NCBI RefSeq assembly: GCF_943734655.1
Contig: NC_071355.1
Location: 205,708,939 to 205,772,938 of the forward strand
Length of the DNA stretch: 64,000 nt
Origin: Sabethes cyaneus
Taxonomy: Eukaryota > Arthropoda > Insecta > Diptera > Culicidae
Direction of reading: 5' to 3'
Below, piece after piece: positions 1 through 12,252 of this stretch (its first letter is position 1; each line of letters begins with the position of its first letter). The translations under genes and the position numbers were made by a program. Under the pieces are notes generated by a model. It saw only the letters and a list, made by a program, of their open reading frames with translations. It made no database searches and was not told where the DNA came from.

Positions 1-229
1 GGAAGGGCTGTTCGTCGTTGGCCGTGAACCGTTTGTCACCCACGGGCGAAAGAAGTCATCGGGGGAAGGACGGATTCTCCGTCAACAGATAGAAAAATAA
101 GTCAACAGTCAAGGTCAAAAAATGGCAAAGATATCTAGGATAAAATAATAATAAAGCTAAGTGAGAGAAGACACTCGAAAGAGATTAAAAAAGAAATTTT
201 ATCAGTGGTAAGTAGCTATGAAGTTTTAC
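1..229. other. Unassigned left edge
   Basis: No protein family or repeat end recognised. It lies directly upstream of the decayed RTE endonuclease that starts near 230 and may include part of that element's 5' region, but I see no direct support for that. Confidence 0.3.
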
Positions 230-2697
230 TAGAGCGATGGCACTACCAACGAACTTGGCACGGGCTTTGTAGTGTTGGGCGGAATGCAGGATCGCGTGAT
301 AGATTGGAAGGCGATCAACGAGTGAATGTGTGTATTGAGGATAAAGGTCCGATTCGTCAATTATAGCATCATTAACGTGCACTGCCCGCACGAAGATAGA
401 CCCGACGATGAGAAAGAAGCGTTCTACGCAAGGCTAGAAGCAACGTACGACAGCTGCTCGCCACGGGACATCAAGATCGTCATCGGGGGTTTATATCCCC
501 AGGTCGGTAGGGAAGAAATGTATAGACCGATGGTAGGACCCCATAGCCTGCACACCGACACTAACGATAACGGCCAAAGATGTATAAACTTCGCAGCTTC
601 CCGAGGCCTGGTGATCCAAAGCACCTTTTTCCCGCGCAAGGATATCCACAAAGTCACCTAGAGATCACCTGACCAACGTACAATGAACCAAACTGACCAC
701 CTTCTCACAGAGGGCCGGTTTTTCTCTAACATCACGAACGTACGTCACATCAAAGCCGCCCTCCTCGACTGAACATCAGGCAGCTAGAAAACCCGCAAGC
801 TGCCGAGAACTACGCGCGAATACTGAATGAGGCACTGCCTTCTTCCAAAGAGTTAGGTGCTTCAAACCTCGAAGACGGTTAGGGCAGAATACGCTGGGCC
901 ATCGGAGAGGCCGCTACCGCGGCACTAGATATTCAACCTCGTAGTACACAAAATGATTGGTTTGGTGGGGAATGCCAACAAGCGGTGGAGGGGAAAACTG
1001 CTTGGAAAAATTATCTAAGTATTGCCAATAGAGAGAACCTGGCCAAATACCGACGACCACGTTCCTGAGGAGGAAAAAGCGCCAAAAGGAGGACAGATAT
1101 CGTGAAGAATTAGAGCAACTATTCCGAGCTAATGACACGCACAAGTTTTATGAGAAGGTGAACCAAACTTGGAAGGGCTACACACCGAAACCTGACAAGA
1201 GTAGGGACGAAGGAAGGAATCTAATCACAAACGAGCGCGAGGTGGTCGACAGATGGAAGCAGTTCTTCGATGAACACCTCAATGGCGAAGTCGCAGAAGA
1301 AGGCGGAACGGAAATTAACCTAGGAGCGCCCATGGAAGATAGTAATGTCCTAGCACCTGATCTCCAAGAGGTCAAACGAGAAATCGGGCTGCTGAAGACC
1401 AATAAAGCTGCTGGGAAGGACTGCCTACCGGCAGAGCTTTATAAACATGGTGGAGAAATGCTAGCAAAGGCTTACACTGGGTTATTTCGAGGATTTGGGA
1501 GGAGCAAAAGCTACCGGAAGAATGGATAGAAGGAGTGATTTGTCCCATCCACAAAAACAGTTATCAGTTAGACTGCTGCAACTATCGTGGTATTACGTTG
1601 GTAAACGCCTCGTACAAGGTACTCTCCCAGATCCTGTTACGCCGGGTGTCACCGATAGCACAAGGTTTCGCAGGGAATTATCAGGCGGGTTTCATGCGGG
1701 CTCGCGCAACTACGGACCAAATTTTTACTATCCGACAGATCCTGCAGAAACAACGTGTCCACGCAGTACATCTTTATTGATTTCAAAGCAGCATACGATA
1801 CAGTCGATCGAGACAAGCTATGGCAGATAATGCGCGAACACGGTTTTCCGGACAAACTGACGCGACTGATCAGAGCTACATTGGATCGAGTGATGTGTTT
1901 CGTACGCATCTCTGGGAAACTCTCGAGACGCGGCGAGGGTTGAGACAAGGTGACGGTTTATCCTGCATACTGTTCAACATCGCTCCTGAGGGGGTGATCT
2001 GACTAGCGGGCATCAGCACGATTTTTACCATGGGTAGTCAACTTTTAGGCTTTGCAGATGACTTCAATATCATAGCCAGAAACTTTGCGACCGTGGAAGC
2101 AATCTACGCCAGACTGAAAGCGGAGTCTTGGAGAATTGGGCTACAAATAAATGCGTCGAAGATCAAATACATGAAAGGAAGAGGCTCAAAGAAAACAAAC
2201 GCGCGTCTCCCACGGATGGTAACCGTTGACGGCGACGAACTAAAAAGGTAGAGGAGTTCGTGTATTTGGGATCGCTGGTGACCGCGGACAACAACACTAG
2301 TAAGGAGATCCAGCGGCGCATCCAAGCGGGAAATCGGGCCTACTTTGCCCTTCGTAAAACGCTACGATCAGGAAGCTTTAAGCCGCCGCTTAAATCTAAA
2401 ATGTACAAAACCTTTATTAGACCGGTAGTTCTTTATGGACTTGAAGCCGTGACGCTGCTCACAGAGGACATACACGCCCTTGCCGTGTTCTAGCGGAAAG
2501 TGCTGCGGACGATATTTGGCGGAGTACAAACTGAAAGCGGAGAGTGGCGGAGGCGTATAAATCACGAGCTAAGGCACTGCTTGGGGAGACTCCTATCGTA
2601 CAAATAGCGAAAGTTAACAGGCTACGGTGTGCCGTACACGTCGTAAGGATGGTAACCGGGTATAGGGGGCCCAACGTGCACGATGGCTCGACCAGGC
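230..2697 (+). mobile_element. Decayed RTE-like non-LTR retrotransposon (endonuclease + reverse transcriptase)
   Basis: A broken LINE polyprotein reads through several frames on the plus strand. The apurinic-type endonuclease part (about 245-760) shows NELGTGFVVL, the segment INVHCPHEDRPDDEKEAFYA and SPRDIKIVIGG, where the usual GDMN is altered to GGLYP. The linker with NAAENYAR-like text follows at about 790-1160. The reverse transcriptase begins near 1380 (NKAAGKDCLPAELYKHG), with CNYRGITLVNASYKVLSQIL at 1577, FIDFKAAYDTVDRDKLWQIM at 1770, the catalytic box GFADDFNI at 2049, and the C-terminal FGGVQTESGEWRRR near 2517. At least six frameshifts or stops make it inactive. The order and wording match the elements at 36999-39329 (minus) and 47195-49010 (plus). 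Clade assignment to RTE comes from family knowledge, not a tree. It ends near 2697, after RARWLDQAV-like text, without a clear tail. Confidence 0.85.
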
Positions 2698-3990
2698 CGT
2701 GTTACTGCTCAATTGTTTCTGCTCAGCCTGAAGGGCTTTTGCCAAAGCCCCTAGTCCCTGGTCGAACCACTGGGGACTCTTTGGGGTTGGGTTCCCAAGA
2801 CCTCTTTTGTCTCCCAGTCGGCCGTGAGCGACTCTAAGGTCCTCAGGGTCGGCTCCGGGCCTACTTCGGAATCAAGCAAACAACGGAATAACTCTTTAGT
2901 TGATGTTTATTAAACCCACTCACGGTACAATTCCGGAACAAAATCCGATTCACGTGGTCGTCGTCGCTGCTGCTCACCGCTGGCGGTACTGCTGCTCTGC
3001 TGCCCGTCCTGATTGCGACACCGTGTCGCTCGAATCGCAGCCCGTCGTAGCTCCTGCTGGACGTCTACGACCTCGAAGGCTGCGATGCAACCGTTGATGC
3101 GGTTGGGATGGCTGTTGCCCGGAAAATCGACGGGAATTCAGCCGGATATTAACGGGTCCTGGTGGAGTTTCGGGGAGAGAAGCTTGAGGTTAGGTTTATG
3201 CTCCAATATGTCCAATGATGCTTCATTAATTTCTCGTGGTAGATACCTGACTCGTCCTTTTAGTGCGGCTTACTTTTTAATGCACTTCTCAAGTAAGCTA
3301 GTGGCTTTTAGCCAGATTAATTGTCACTACGACTTAAAACTTTTAAGTCTTGACTTTGATTTTTACTTCTAATTTTTCACTTTAATCTCGTAGTTTTTAG
3401 TGTCTTCACACGTCGACGGTTTGATCAAGAAGAACTTCTCGAACTCTTCAGCTTCTCTTCCACCAACATCCACTTCCTCTTCACCTTGCAGCAGTGCATT
3501 GTGCAGCGATTTTCGTGCGGTGCATTGTGCAGCAACTTTCGTGCACTTCATCGATCGGGGTGTGGGTTATGTTTATTTTTAGTACATATCATTTTAACGT
3601 TATCGAACACTGAAGTATTTTAATCTGTTTTGTCCCTATATTTATATTTATTTTAATTCATTTTAGGCTCTGACAATTTTTAATAATATATACATTTTAG
3701 GCTTTAACAATAACAATTTTTAACAATAATAATAATAAACAAACAAATAAACGCATGCCCAAACTACAACTAACAAACAATACAAACATATTTATTTTAT
3801 TAACGCTACTCTGCTGGTTCCCTTGTATGCACTTTCCTGCATGGGCATTGTGGGGTAAGAGCTACGCAACGGTAACAGCCGAAAGCGATTTGCTACTTCT
3901 GAGAGGACTAGGAAATTGGCGACGAGTAGCCCAAGACCGAGTTGAATGCAGACGAGTGCTTGAAACAGCACGAGCCACCCCGGCTCTATG
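2698..3990. other. Non-coding stretch after RTE, possibly LTR-like
   Basis: Sequence changes abruptly from RTE coding to GC-richer DNA at about 2698. On the minus strand 2880-2920 holds AATAAA followed by a T/G-rich and GC-rich stretch, the order expected of an LTR R/U5 region, but I found neither paired LTRs nor a primer binding site. 3370-3600 is AT-rich with a repeated GTGCATTGTGCAGC motif (about 3494 and 3520). 3600-3760 is A/T-rich. No gene supported. Confidence 0.3.
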
Positions 3991-4170
3991 CTGAAGAAGA
4001 AGAAGAAGTAGTTATGAAGAAAAATCTGAAAAGGAAAATGAAAATAAGATTTATAACGGGAAAAAGATAAGAAAAACTAGAATGTGAAAGGAACTAGAAG
4101 AGAGGAATGGGGAAAATAGGAACGAGAAAGAGAAATAGAAAAAGAAAGTAAAAAACAAAAGAAGAAAATT
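3991..4170 (+). repeat. Purine-rich low-complexity tract
   Basis: Nearly pure A/G on the plus strand, a degenerate GAAAAAG/GAAATAG type tract starting with (GAA)n at 3994. It is the complement of the pyrimidine-rich tracts at 7600, 11510 and 14160-16400 and resembles those at 23165 and 24070. Confidence 0.7.
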
Positions 4171-7100
4171 TAATGATACATGGAAAAAAGCTATACGGCG
4201 GACGAGACTTAAAAATAAGAATAGTTTATCTATTCGAAATAGTGCCGAAGATGTTACGTAACATGCCCAGTTTATTGAGGTAAAATGTGAAAGTAACGCA
4301 ATTTACATTGCTTTAAACATTTAAATTTTTAACGCTTGAGATCTATGAAAACGAACGGTTCTATGATCTACGGAAAAGAATTGATTTCTTGAAAAAGATT
4401 AAATGTAAAAGTCAAAATTTTGTGGAAAGAAAATGCTAAAGCAGTAATGGAAACTAGAGAGAGCAAACACAAATTAAAGAGGATAATGGCGACTGCGAAA
4501 GGATACAAAGATAAACAGTTTAAGTTAATTAGAAACGAACATTTAGCAATATTTCCCTGCGGCGTGACGATGTATTTTATCACTTAGCTGACGAGGTCAA
4601 TCTACTAATGAAATTTAACCTATTTTCTGTGTCCCTTCACTAAATCGACGTCGTAAATAAACAATCACCATCGGGAGGATAGCCGCCGCTTTCGCCCTTG
4701 CCATTTCGCATCATTTTATTTTAGTGGCATGATTGCTTCCAGCAGCGCTTCACAAATCCTCCCGAAAATTGCTCGTTTAATTTGTGTCACAATTTCGCAG
4801 CATGACTTTTAATCCCAACGAGCACAACGCAGTGACCATTCCCACTGGGGCAAAAGTGCACTATGGTAAATATGCTGACTAACGGTGCTCATGAAGAGCC
4901 AAGAAGCGAGTGCCCGTTCCTGACAGCACAGTATGACGTCTGCCCGCCCAACTTGCCCTAGCCGCCGCCCGTTGCGTTGTTGCAAACGATGTCCGGCGAC
5001 GATTGAATCTGGGCCAACATCAGCCCCTTGAGGGCAAGATTTTGCCAGTTGTAGTTCTCATTTCAGTTTGGTTCATTATTTTCTTGCTGCGCCGAATTTA
5101 GGACACGTTGAATTGCTAAATTGCTATCCTAGCTCAAAATTCCGCCATATCGTGCTTCTAAAACATGAGAATGGAAAAATCATTAAAAGATTGGAGAATC
5201 CTTCCAGCAGCATCAGCAGCAGCAGCAGCAGCCAAACCAACTCGCACAACGCAGAAGGGCAAGGGACACACTGAGCCATAAATCGTGTTGCTGCTACATT
5301 TATGTGCTTTTATGAAATTACAAACCGTAAAAATAACAATAACAATAAGGACAGATAATACTGAATCGAGCTTATCCTGGCAGTTTCAAGCTGTTTTTGC
5401 TGCCACAGTGCTGATGCTTTTTCTGAGGTTTTTTTTGGAGTATACGAATGCTACTTGAATGCTGCTACGGCAGACAAACGCAGTAACAATGTTACGGTAC
5501 GGTTACGCCATACAGCTTTTGTGCTTTTCACGCCGGAAGGCTAAATTGTCACAGGAAAACTTGATTTTTTTAACTTAATGTGACCAGTTAAATCAGTGTT
5601 AAATGAGAAGTCGCAAATGAGAACTAAGAACAAATGGTTGGAGTTTAAATACACAATTTGTTTGGATTTTCGTAAATTCTTCCACGGTCAGTTGTCAGAC
5701 TTTTAGCAACAAAAGGCGGAATTACACTTGTAGATGGATTTGCACGGATGGAAGCTGTGAAAAACCGTAAAAATGAGAAACGGCCGCCCGGTGACCACGT
5801 GTCACAGCCACAAGTTTCGTGGTTGAATGCATAATAATCTTTGATGCAATGGCGTGCACCGAGAAAAAGAAGTCCATTAAATCATGGGACGAACGAACAA
5901 TCGAGAATGCAATTTCAACGGATATTGGACCGAAATTGGTTGCTTGATTGTCGGTGTGTGCTTCTTCGCTATTTTCAATGAGATCAGCTGATTTTATCTC
6001 TTAAAAGGCAAAAGCAAGTTCAATTTTCTATAGATGTATATTTGATCACAGCGAACATTTGTGACAAAACTAATAAAATTTTGCCGAGAATTAAGTTTAA
6101 ACGTTTTGCATACGTTTTACTTGCAGTGGTAGAGAAAATTTATAACTGCAATTGTATGAGCAATCTCTACCCCTTGGTGTGAAGAGTGACAGAACTAATA
6201 AAACGTTTTATCTTTACTTGCAGACTCAAGACGAATGCGATTATCGCTTAAAGTCCATGCAAATGATTGTTGACAACTCGTCCAGATCAGTTTTTATCAA
6301 AAGTAACTACAAAGCACTTTGTAAAAGTGGGCTAAGAGACAAAAAAAGCTATCCACTTCATTGAAATTTAGCTAACGAAACAAATTTATTTGTGACGAAT
6401 CATTTCGAAGACTGCTGGATCTTATCCGGCGGCTGAAACTTTCTCCATGCGCTTCTGTAGCACCTTAAGCCACTTGTTCGTCGTCGGAAGTACTTAGTAA
6501 TGGAACAGACATCGCTTACTAGCTCCGACACAACTCGGTCGTTCGCATTCGCATATATGTACGATGAAAATCCTTTGTCGTCACCACCGTCGTTCGTCGA
6601 AGGATACTCTTCGGAAAGCAATATTTCAAAGACTTAGTAGCGTTTCTCCTTCCACATCTCAATCCAGTCGAAGAAAGGAAAGAAATATGCAGCGCCACCG
6701 AAGTGAGCAACCGAGCAGTCACGTTTTCGAATTTTGCATACACTCCGTGCACTGGAAAATATGATTGATACCATGATGGTGGCGGTTGGTGGTTTAGTCG
6801 GTTGTTCGGTCGCCTATTCCGCGCTTACCAGTTGGAAGTAAAAATGTTTCCTGCCACTTCCTGTGCACTGGAGTATGTTCATTGCACTTCAACCGGATGA
6901 TGTTGTCCCACATATACCAATGTGTATCTGTACGCGGGAAAGGACGAGAGACGATAGATAGAGGCACGAGAGAAAGAAAAGAAGATTGATGGCGCTTCGT
7001 TTGGATGCGATTCAGCGGAGAACAAGAAAAAAAAGAGTGCAACTGTGTGTCTGGTGTGTCTATGTCTATGGTACTGAAAAGTGAACAAAATTGTGAAGTG

Positions 7101-7590
7101 GAGTTTCAAAATGCGATAGAAGAAATCGGGACGTGCGTTGGCATTGCGGTGATGGAACGCTACTGTACCCAATAAAGGGCAATATATATGTAGTGATTCC
7201 TAATGGCGAAATAAAAAATTTGTCACGCTTCGATTGTGGTTCGCCTCGACTTTCGCAATAGCGAAAAATTCATATTCAATTTTTAATATTTCTTTTGTTC
7301 GTAACGAGAAGTTTTGAGGTGAAAAAACATTAATCTTAAATTTTTCACCCTCTCTCTTTCCCACCCTTCTTTTGAGTCAATACAGTTGACACACTCTTGA
7401 GGGATTTTAATCCAAATTCAACACCCGTTTCAATTTTTTTGAAATTCTAGAAATACTAGTTCTAAAAATGCTGATCTCTCTGATTGTTTTATGTTGCAGA
7501 TATGCATACCTGTCAAACTACAAGTTTCATAAGATTCACAGTACATATTATATTTCACATAAGATGCAATTGATCCATGAATTGAAGACA
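4171..7590. other. Unassigned intergenic stretch
   Basis: No recognisable protein domain, splice-consistent exon series or TIR pair. It contains a CAG-type repeat at 5205-5232 and a partly repeated motif (CTAATAAAA followed some 50-60 nt later by TTTACTTGCAG, at about 6070-6125 and 6196-6222). Open frames of 60-97 codons at 6150-7170 show no family signature and look like chance. Confidence 0.4.
5205..5232 (+). repeat. CAG trinucleotide repeat
   Basis: Short CAG run interrupted by one CAT. It lies in a 68-codon open frame (Ser/Gln-rich end) with no other sign of being coding. Confidence 0.8.
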
Positions 7591-7599
7591 CGAGACTAT

Positions 7600-7758
7600 G
7601 AAAAACGTCATACCTACTTTCACTTTCTTCTTACTTTTTCCTATTGACATCTTTGTTTTACATATCTATTTCCAATTTTCCCGTTTTCCTTTCTTGTTTC
7701 GTTTACTATTTTTTTCTCATTTTGCTCTTGATATAAATTTTCATTTTTATTTTTTCCT
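7600..7758 (+). repeat. Pyrimidine-rich low-complexity tract
   Basis: Degenerate TTTTCC/TTTCAT type sequence directly before the composite repeat that starts at about 7757. Open frames through it give Phe/Ser/Leu-rich peptides that are composition artefacts. Confidence 0.6.
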
Positions 7759-10155
7759 AGCTGACCCGACAAACTTCGTATTGCCACAAATTAACCTGTG
7801 TTGTACATAAATCATGAATCTCGGATGATCTTTGTCACAATCTCGAGTTTTGCAAGCCCCTAGAGGGCGGCGCTTCCGGCGGCGGGTCACCGGCAACACT
7901 CGCGACCGTCTCGTCCTGAATGATCTAGTGTTACTAAAGATAGTTTTTGTGGTCTTGTATTGACTAATGTTTTATGGAAGAGTCTCGAATTTCTCGAGTT
8001 CGATTAGTTTTTGAGTTTCGCAAAAATTTCTGTTTTATTTGTATGAGAGTCCATATCCCCCTACCACAGGGGTGAGAGGTCTCTAACTATCGTAAAATAA
8101 ATTCAAGACTCCAAAATCTCCCACATGCCAAATTTGGTTCCATTTGCTTGATTAGTTCTCAAGTTATAAGGAAATTTGAATTTCATTTGTATGGGAGCTC
8201 CCCTCTTAAAAGGGGAAGGGGTCGTAATTCACCATAGAAAAAATTTCTGCCATCTAAAACTCCCACATGCCAAATTTGGTTCCATTTGATTGATTAGTTC
8301 TCGAGATAAGAGGAAATTTGCATTTCATTTGTATGGAAGCCCACCCTCTTAAAGAGGAGATGGGCCATAACTCGCTTTCTAAAGAAGAGAGGGGTCTCAA
8401 TTCACCATAGAAAAAAATCTTGCGTCCAAAACCACTTACATGTCAAATTTGGTTCCATTTGCTTGATTAGTTCTCGAGTTATGAGGAAATTTGTTTTTCA
8501 TTTGTATAGGAGCCCCCCCCCCCCTCTTAAAGTGGGGAAATCCATAGAAAATATACCTTAGAAAATATTCATGCCTACAAAAATACCCACATGATAAATT
8601 TGGTTCCATTTGCTTGATTAGTTCTAGAGTTATGAGGAAATTTGTATTTCGTTTGTATGAGAGCCCCCCCCCCCCCCCTCTTAAAAAGGTAAGGGGTCCT
8701 AATTCATCATAGAAAAAATGGTTGCCTCCAAAAACACCCAGATGCCAAATATGGTTCCATTTGCTTGATTAGTTCTCGAATTATGAGGAAATTTGTATTT
8801 CATTTGTGTAGAAGCACCCCCTCTTAAAGTTGGGAGGGGTCCTAATTCACCATAGAAAATATTTTTGCCTCCAGAAACCTCCACATGCCAAATTTGGTTC
8901 TATTTGCTTGATTAGTTCTCGAGTTATGAGGAAATTTGTATTTCATTTGTATAGGAGCCCCCCCTCTTAAAGTTGGGAGGGGTCCTAATTCACCATAGAC
9001 AATATTGTTGCCCTCGAAAACTTTCACATGCCAAATTTGGTTCCATTTGCTTGATTAGCTCTCGAGTTATGAGGAAATTTGTATTTCATTTGTATAGGAG
9101 CATCCCCTCCTAAAGTGAGGAGGGGTCCCAGTTCATCATAGAAAAAATTTTTGTCTCCAAAAACACCCACATGTCAAATTTGGTTCCATTTGCTTGATTA
9201 GTTCTCTAGTTATGAGGAAATTTGTATTTCGTTTGTATAGGAGCCCCCCCTCTTAAAGTGGGGAGGGATTCTAATTCACCATAGAAAATATTCATGCCCT
9301 AGAAAACTTTCACATGCCAAATTTGGTTCCATTTGCTTGATTAGTTCTCGAGTTATGAGGAAATTTGTATTTCGTTTGTATAGGAGCCCCCCCTCTTAAA
9401 GTGGGGAGTGGTCCTTATTTACCATAGAAAATATTCTTGCCCTCGAAAACTTTCACATGCCAAATTTTGTTCCATTTGCTTGATTAGTTCTTCAGTTATG
9501 AGGAAATTTGTATTTCATGTGTATAGGATCCCCCCTTCCTAAAACGGGGAGGGGTCCCAATTCATCATAGAAAAAAATTTTTGTCTCCAAAAACACCCAC
9601 ATGCCAAATTTGGTTCCATTTGCTTAATTACTTCTCGAGTTATGAGGAAAATTGTGTTTCTTTGGTACAGGAGCCCTCCCTCTTAAAGTGGGGAGGGGTC
9701 CTAATTTACTATAGAAAATATTCTTGCTCTCGAAAACCTTCACCTGTCAAATTTGGTTCCATTTGCTTGATTAGTTCTCGAGTTATGAGGAAATTTGTAT
9801 GGAAGCCCCCCCTTTTAAAGAGGAGAGGAGTTATAATTCCCCTCATAAAGAGGGGAGGGGTCTCAATTTACCATAGAAGAAATTCTTGTCACCGAAAACA
9901 CCCACATGCCAAATTTTGTTCTATTTGCTTGATTAGTTGTCGAGTTATGCAGAAATTTGTGTTTCATTTGTATGGGAGCCCCCCCTCTTAGTGGGGGGAG
10001 GGTTTTCTAACCATCACTAAAACCTTTCCTGGCCCCAAAAAACCTCTACATGCATATTTTCATGCCGATTGGTTCAGTAGTTTTCGATGCTATAAGGAAC
10101 ATACGGACAGACAGACAGACAGACAGACAGAAATCCTTCTTTATAGGTATAGATT
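7757..10155 (+). repeat. Composite dispersed element with a large internal tandem array
   Basis: It begins CTAGCTGACCCGACAAACTT at about 7757, passes through a 250-bp GC-mixed leader, then about 13 degenerate units of about 143 bp (8040-10020), and ends with a unique 3' part (about 10020-10105), a GACA microsatellite (10106-10130) and TTTATAGGTATAGAT. The GACCCG...CAAACTT start and the GACA-plus-TATA end are what I know from dispersed repeats in many arthropod genomes, so I read the whole as one inserted element whose middle has expanded. No coding capacity. The superfamily is not resolved. Confidence 0.6.
8040..10020 (+). repeat. Tandem array, ~143-bp unit, about 13 copies
   Basis: The phrase CAAATTTGGTTCCATTTG recurs near 8129, 8271, 8442, 8594, 8743, 8889, 9034, 9174, 9317, 9460, 9603, 9747 and 9908, so spacing is 140-150 bp with a few longer units. 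Each unit also carries GAGTTATGAGGAAATTTGTA, a C-run followed by TCTTAAAG and a G-rich mirror, and CACCATAGAAAA. The C-run/G-run in each unit can form a short hairpin. Units in the middle (8889-9747) are most regular in length, as expected if unequal exchange homogenised the centre. Confidence 0.85.
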
Positions 10156-10197
10156 TTCCAGTGCTTTTTCCTATTCAGTTCATCCAGTTGGCATTAC

Positions 10198-11500
10198 TAA
10201 AGCTTATTCGCGATAAAATTTGGACACCCCTAAACACACATAGCTTCGAAAATACATTAACAATGAGTGAAATATTTTGTAGAGTGTTGGACGTATGTCT
10301 GTTCTTTCTGAAAATATAACACTTGTTTATATTACAAGCGCTCAGCGTAAAATGGCGTCGAAAGAAAAGCAGGTGCGAAAAGAAATTGTGTGCGGTCGCA
10401 ATGAAAATCCGGATCACTCGTTAAGAAAAGTTGCCAAAAAGCTTGGATTTTCTTCAAGCACTATTCACAGCGTTTTAAAATCGTTCGATACTCGCTTGAC
10501 AACAGCTAGGTAGAAGGGAAGTGGAACAAAAACGGATCTGAGGAACCATCACAAGGATGCGAAAGTAAAACAAATATTACGGAGGAGACCAGATCTTTCT
10601 GTACGTACCATTGCTCGTAAAATAAAAATGTCGCCAACATACGTGCACACTTCTAAGCTACGACAAGGCATAAAGTCTTTCAAGGTGAGGACTGTGCCAA
10701 ACCGTAATGATAAGCAAAATACGAGGGCCAAAACACGCGCTCGTAAGCTTTATCGCGAATATTTAACGAAGTTTCCATGCGTTATAATGGACGATAAAAC
10801 GTATGTCCTAGAAGACTTTAAACAGCTTCCTCTGGTATGTCTTTTTAGACTGCATTAAACAGAATGGCGTTGCAGAGCATTTTAGGACAAAGAAGAAAGC
10901 CAAGTTCCCCAAAAAATATTTAGTATAGCAGGCCATATGCAGCTGTGGTCGAGCAAGCAAAAGTTACATCACTACGGGAACGGTTAACAAGGAAATATAC
11001 CGTGAAGAATGCCTGCAGAAACGATTGTTATCGTTCCTACACAGCCATGATGTACCCTCGCTGTTTTGGCCTGATTTGGCATCCTGTCACTACGCCAAAA
11101 ACCTTTTGGAATGGTATGATGCTAATGGAGTCCATATTGTACCGAAGGAGGCGAATCCACCTAATTGTCCAGAGTTACGCCCCATCGAGCGGTATTGGGC
11201 TTTGGTGAAGAGAGAGCTGTCCCAACACAAACAACAAGCAACAACTATAGATAAATTTCGAAAATCTTGGACAAACGCAGTTAAATTGGTTGCCAACAAG
11301 TCTGCACTGACCCTCATGGCAAGGGAAAACTCCAAAGTTCGCCAATTTTTCATGCAGACCAAATGAGTAATGTTAATTTATTTGACAATTATTAACGATA
11401 CACACATAAATGATATAAAATTGTTTCATGGATTAAACTTATATCAAATTTGTTTTATTGCAAAATTGAGGTGTCCAGATTTTGTCGCGAACAAGCCTTA
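10198..11500 (+). mobile_element. Tc1/mariner D37E element with both TIRs
   Basis: The ends at 10198-10230 and 11468-11500 are inverted repeats of each other over about 33 bp (CGCGATAAAATTTGGACACC against CGCGACAAAATCTGGACACC), and each begins with TA, the target duplication of this superfamily. The element is about 1.3 kb, normal for Tc1. It encodes the decayed transposase at 10352-11366. The D37E spacing and the wording of the domain fit the ITmD37E group described from mosquitoes. TIR divergence is about 5 of 33 positions. Confidence 0.9.
10352..11366 (+). pseudogene. Tc1/mariner D37E transposase, inactivated
   Basis: Starts MASKEKQVRKEIVCG, followed by a helix-turn-helix region (DHSLRKVAKKLGFSSSTIHS). 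A single in-frame TAG at 10511 interrupts it. The same frame then continues (KGSGTKTDLRNH...) to IMDDKTYV at about 10785, which carries the first catalytic Asp. Reading is lost after FKQLP near 10835 by frameshift, and the middle part (about 10850-11020) is scrambled. A new frame from about 11025 gives WPDLASCHYA (second Asp) and, 37 residues later, RPIERYWA (third acidic residue), ending at TGA 11364. All three catalytic residues are present but in separate frames, so no active enzyme can be made. Length is about 338 codons, as usual for the family. Confidence 0.9.
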
Positions 11501-12005
11501 TGTAACTTTCACTTTCCAGTTTCTATTTCCGAATTTCGAAAATTCCTGTTTCAATTTTAAAACCATATTTTCTTCCTAATTTTCTCTCACAATTTCAATA
11601 AATATCAATGTTTGTTTTCATTTTTATTCTTTCGTTTCCTATTTCAGTTTCCGATTTCTTTTACTCGCTCGTTTCTCTTTTTTATTGACCGTTCATACTT
11701 TCATTTCTTATTTCCATGCTTCGTTTTGCTTTTCTATGTTATTTTTCCAATTCTGTTTACTCGTTTCTATCAAATGTTGCCTTTACCAGATGTTTTACCG
11801 CTTTTTTCACACTTCGATCTACGCTTTTCAGTTCTCTTTTTCATTTCACTGTCCCACTGTTTTCAAAGCTAATGGAAATAATGAACGAAAACAATACTAA
11901 ATTTGCATGAGGAAGTGCGCTGCAGCTGTAACGTTCGTTTGTAATATGATTCTATAGTTGTGCGCACGTATGCTATTTCATTGGAAGACTCGGAAAAAGA
12001 CAATA
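11501..12005. repeat. Pyrimidine-rich tract and AT-rich flank
   Basis: 11510-11870 is dominated by T and C (TTTCTATTTCC-like). 11880-12005 is ordinary AT-rich DNA with no recognised feature. Open frames here are Phe/Ser/Leu-rich composition artefacts. Confidence 0.6.
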
Positions 12006-12252
12006 TAGGGCAGGGGAGGGTATTTTCAGCCCATTAAGCGATTGCATCTATTTTTTCGGCCTATGGCCTAGTTCTAGTTCAAGAACAGGTGGTTTTAACG
12101 TTCTTTTAATTAAAAACAGTAGATTACTTACAGTCTTGAGAAAATAGTTATAACATATTACAATTGTATGTCGGCAAAGTATTTTTATTGGTGAAAGAAA
12201 AGGCAAATAGGCTGAATTTAGAAACCTGCTGAAAATACCCTCCCGTACCCTA
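12006..12252. mobile_element. MITE with ~22-bp TIRs and TA target site
   Basis: Left end TA-GGGCAGGGGAGGGTATTT (then TCAG) at 12006 and right end complementing GGGTACGGGAGGGTATTT at 12252 form a near-perfect TIR with TA on both sides. The 200-bp interior is AT-rich and non-coding. Size and TA duplication place it with Tc1/mariner-type MITEs. Confidence 0.85.

Noticed and set aside
8699..9991. Repeated small frames in the 143-bp array
   Set aside because: The same peptide reappears because the DNA repeats; no start context or codon bias.
8040..10020. CRISPR-like array
   Set aside because: Units are 143 bp of fully repeated sequence without spacers, in a eukaryotic genome.
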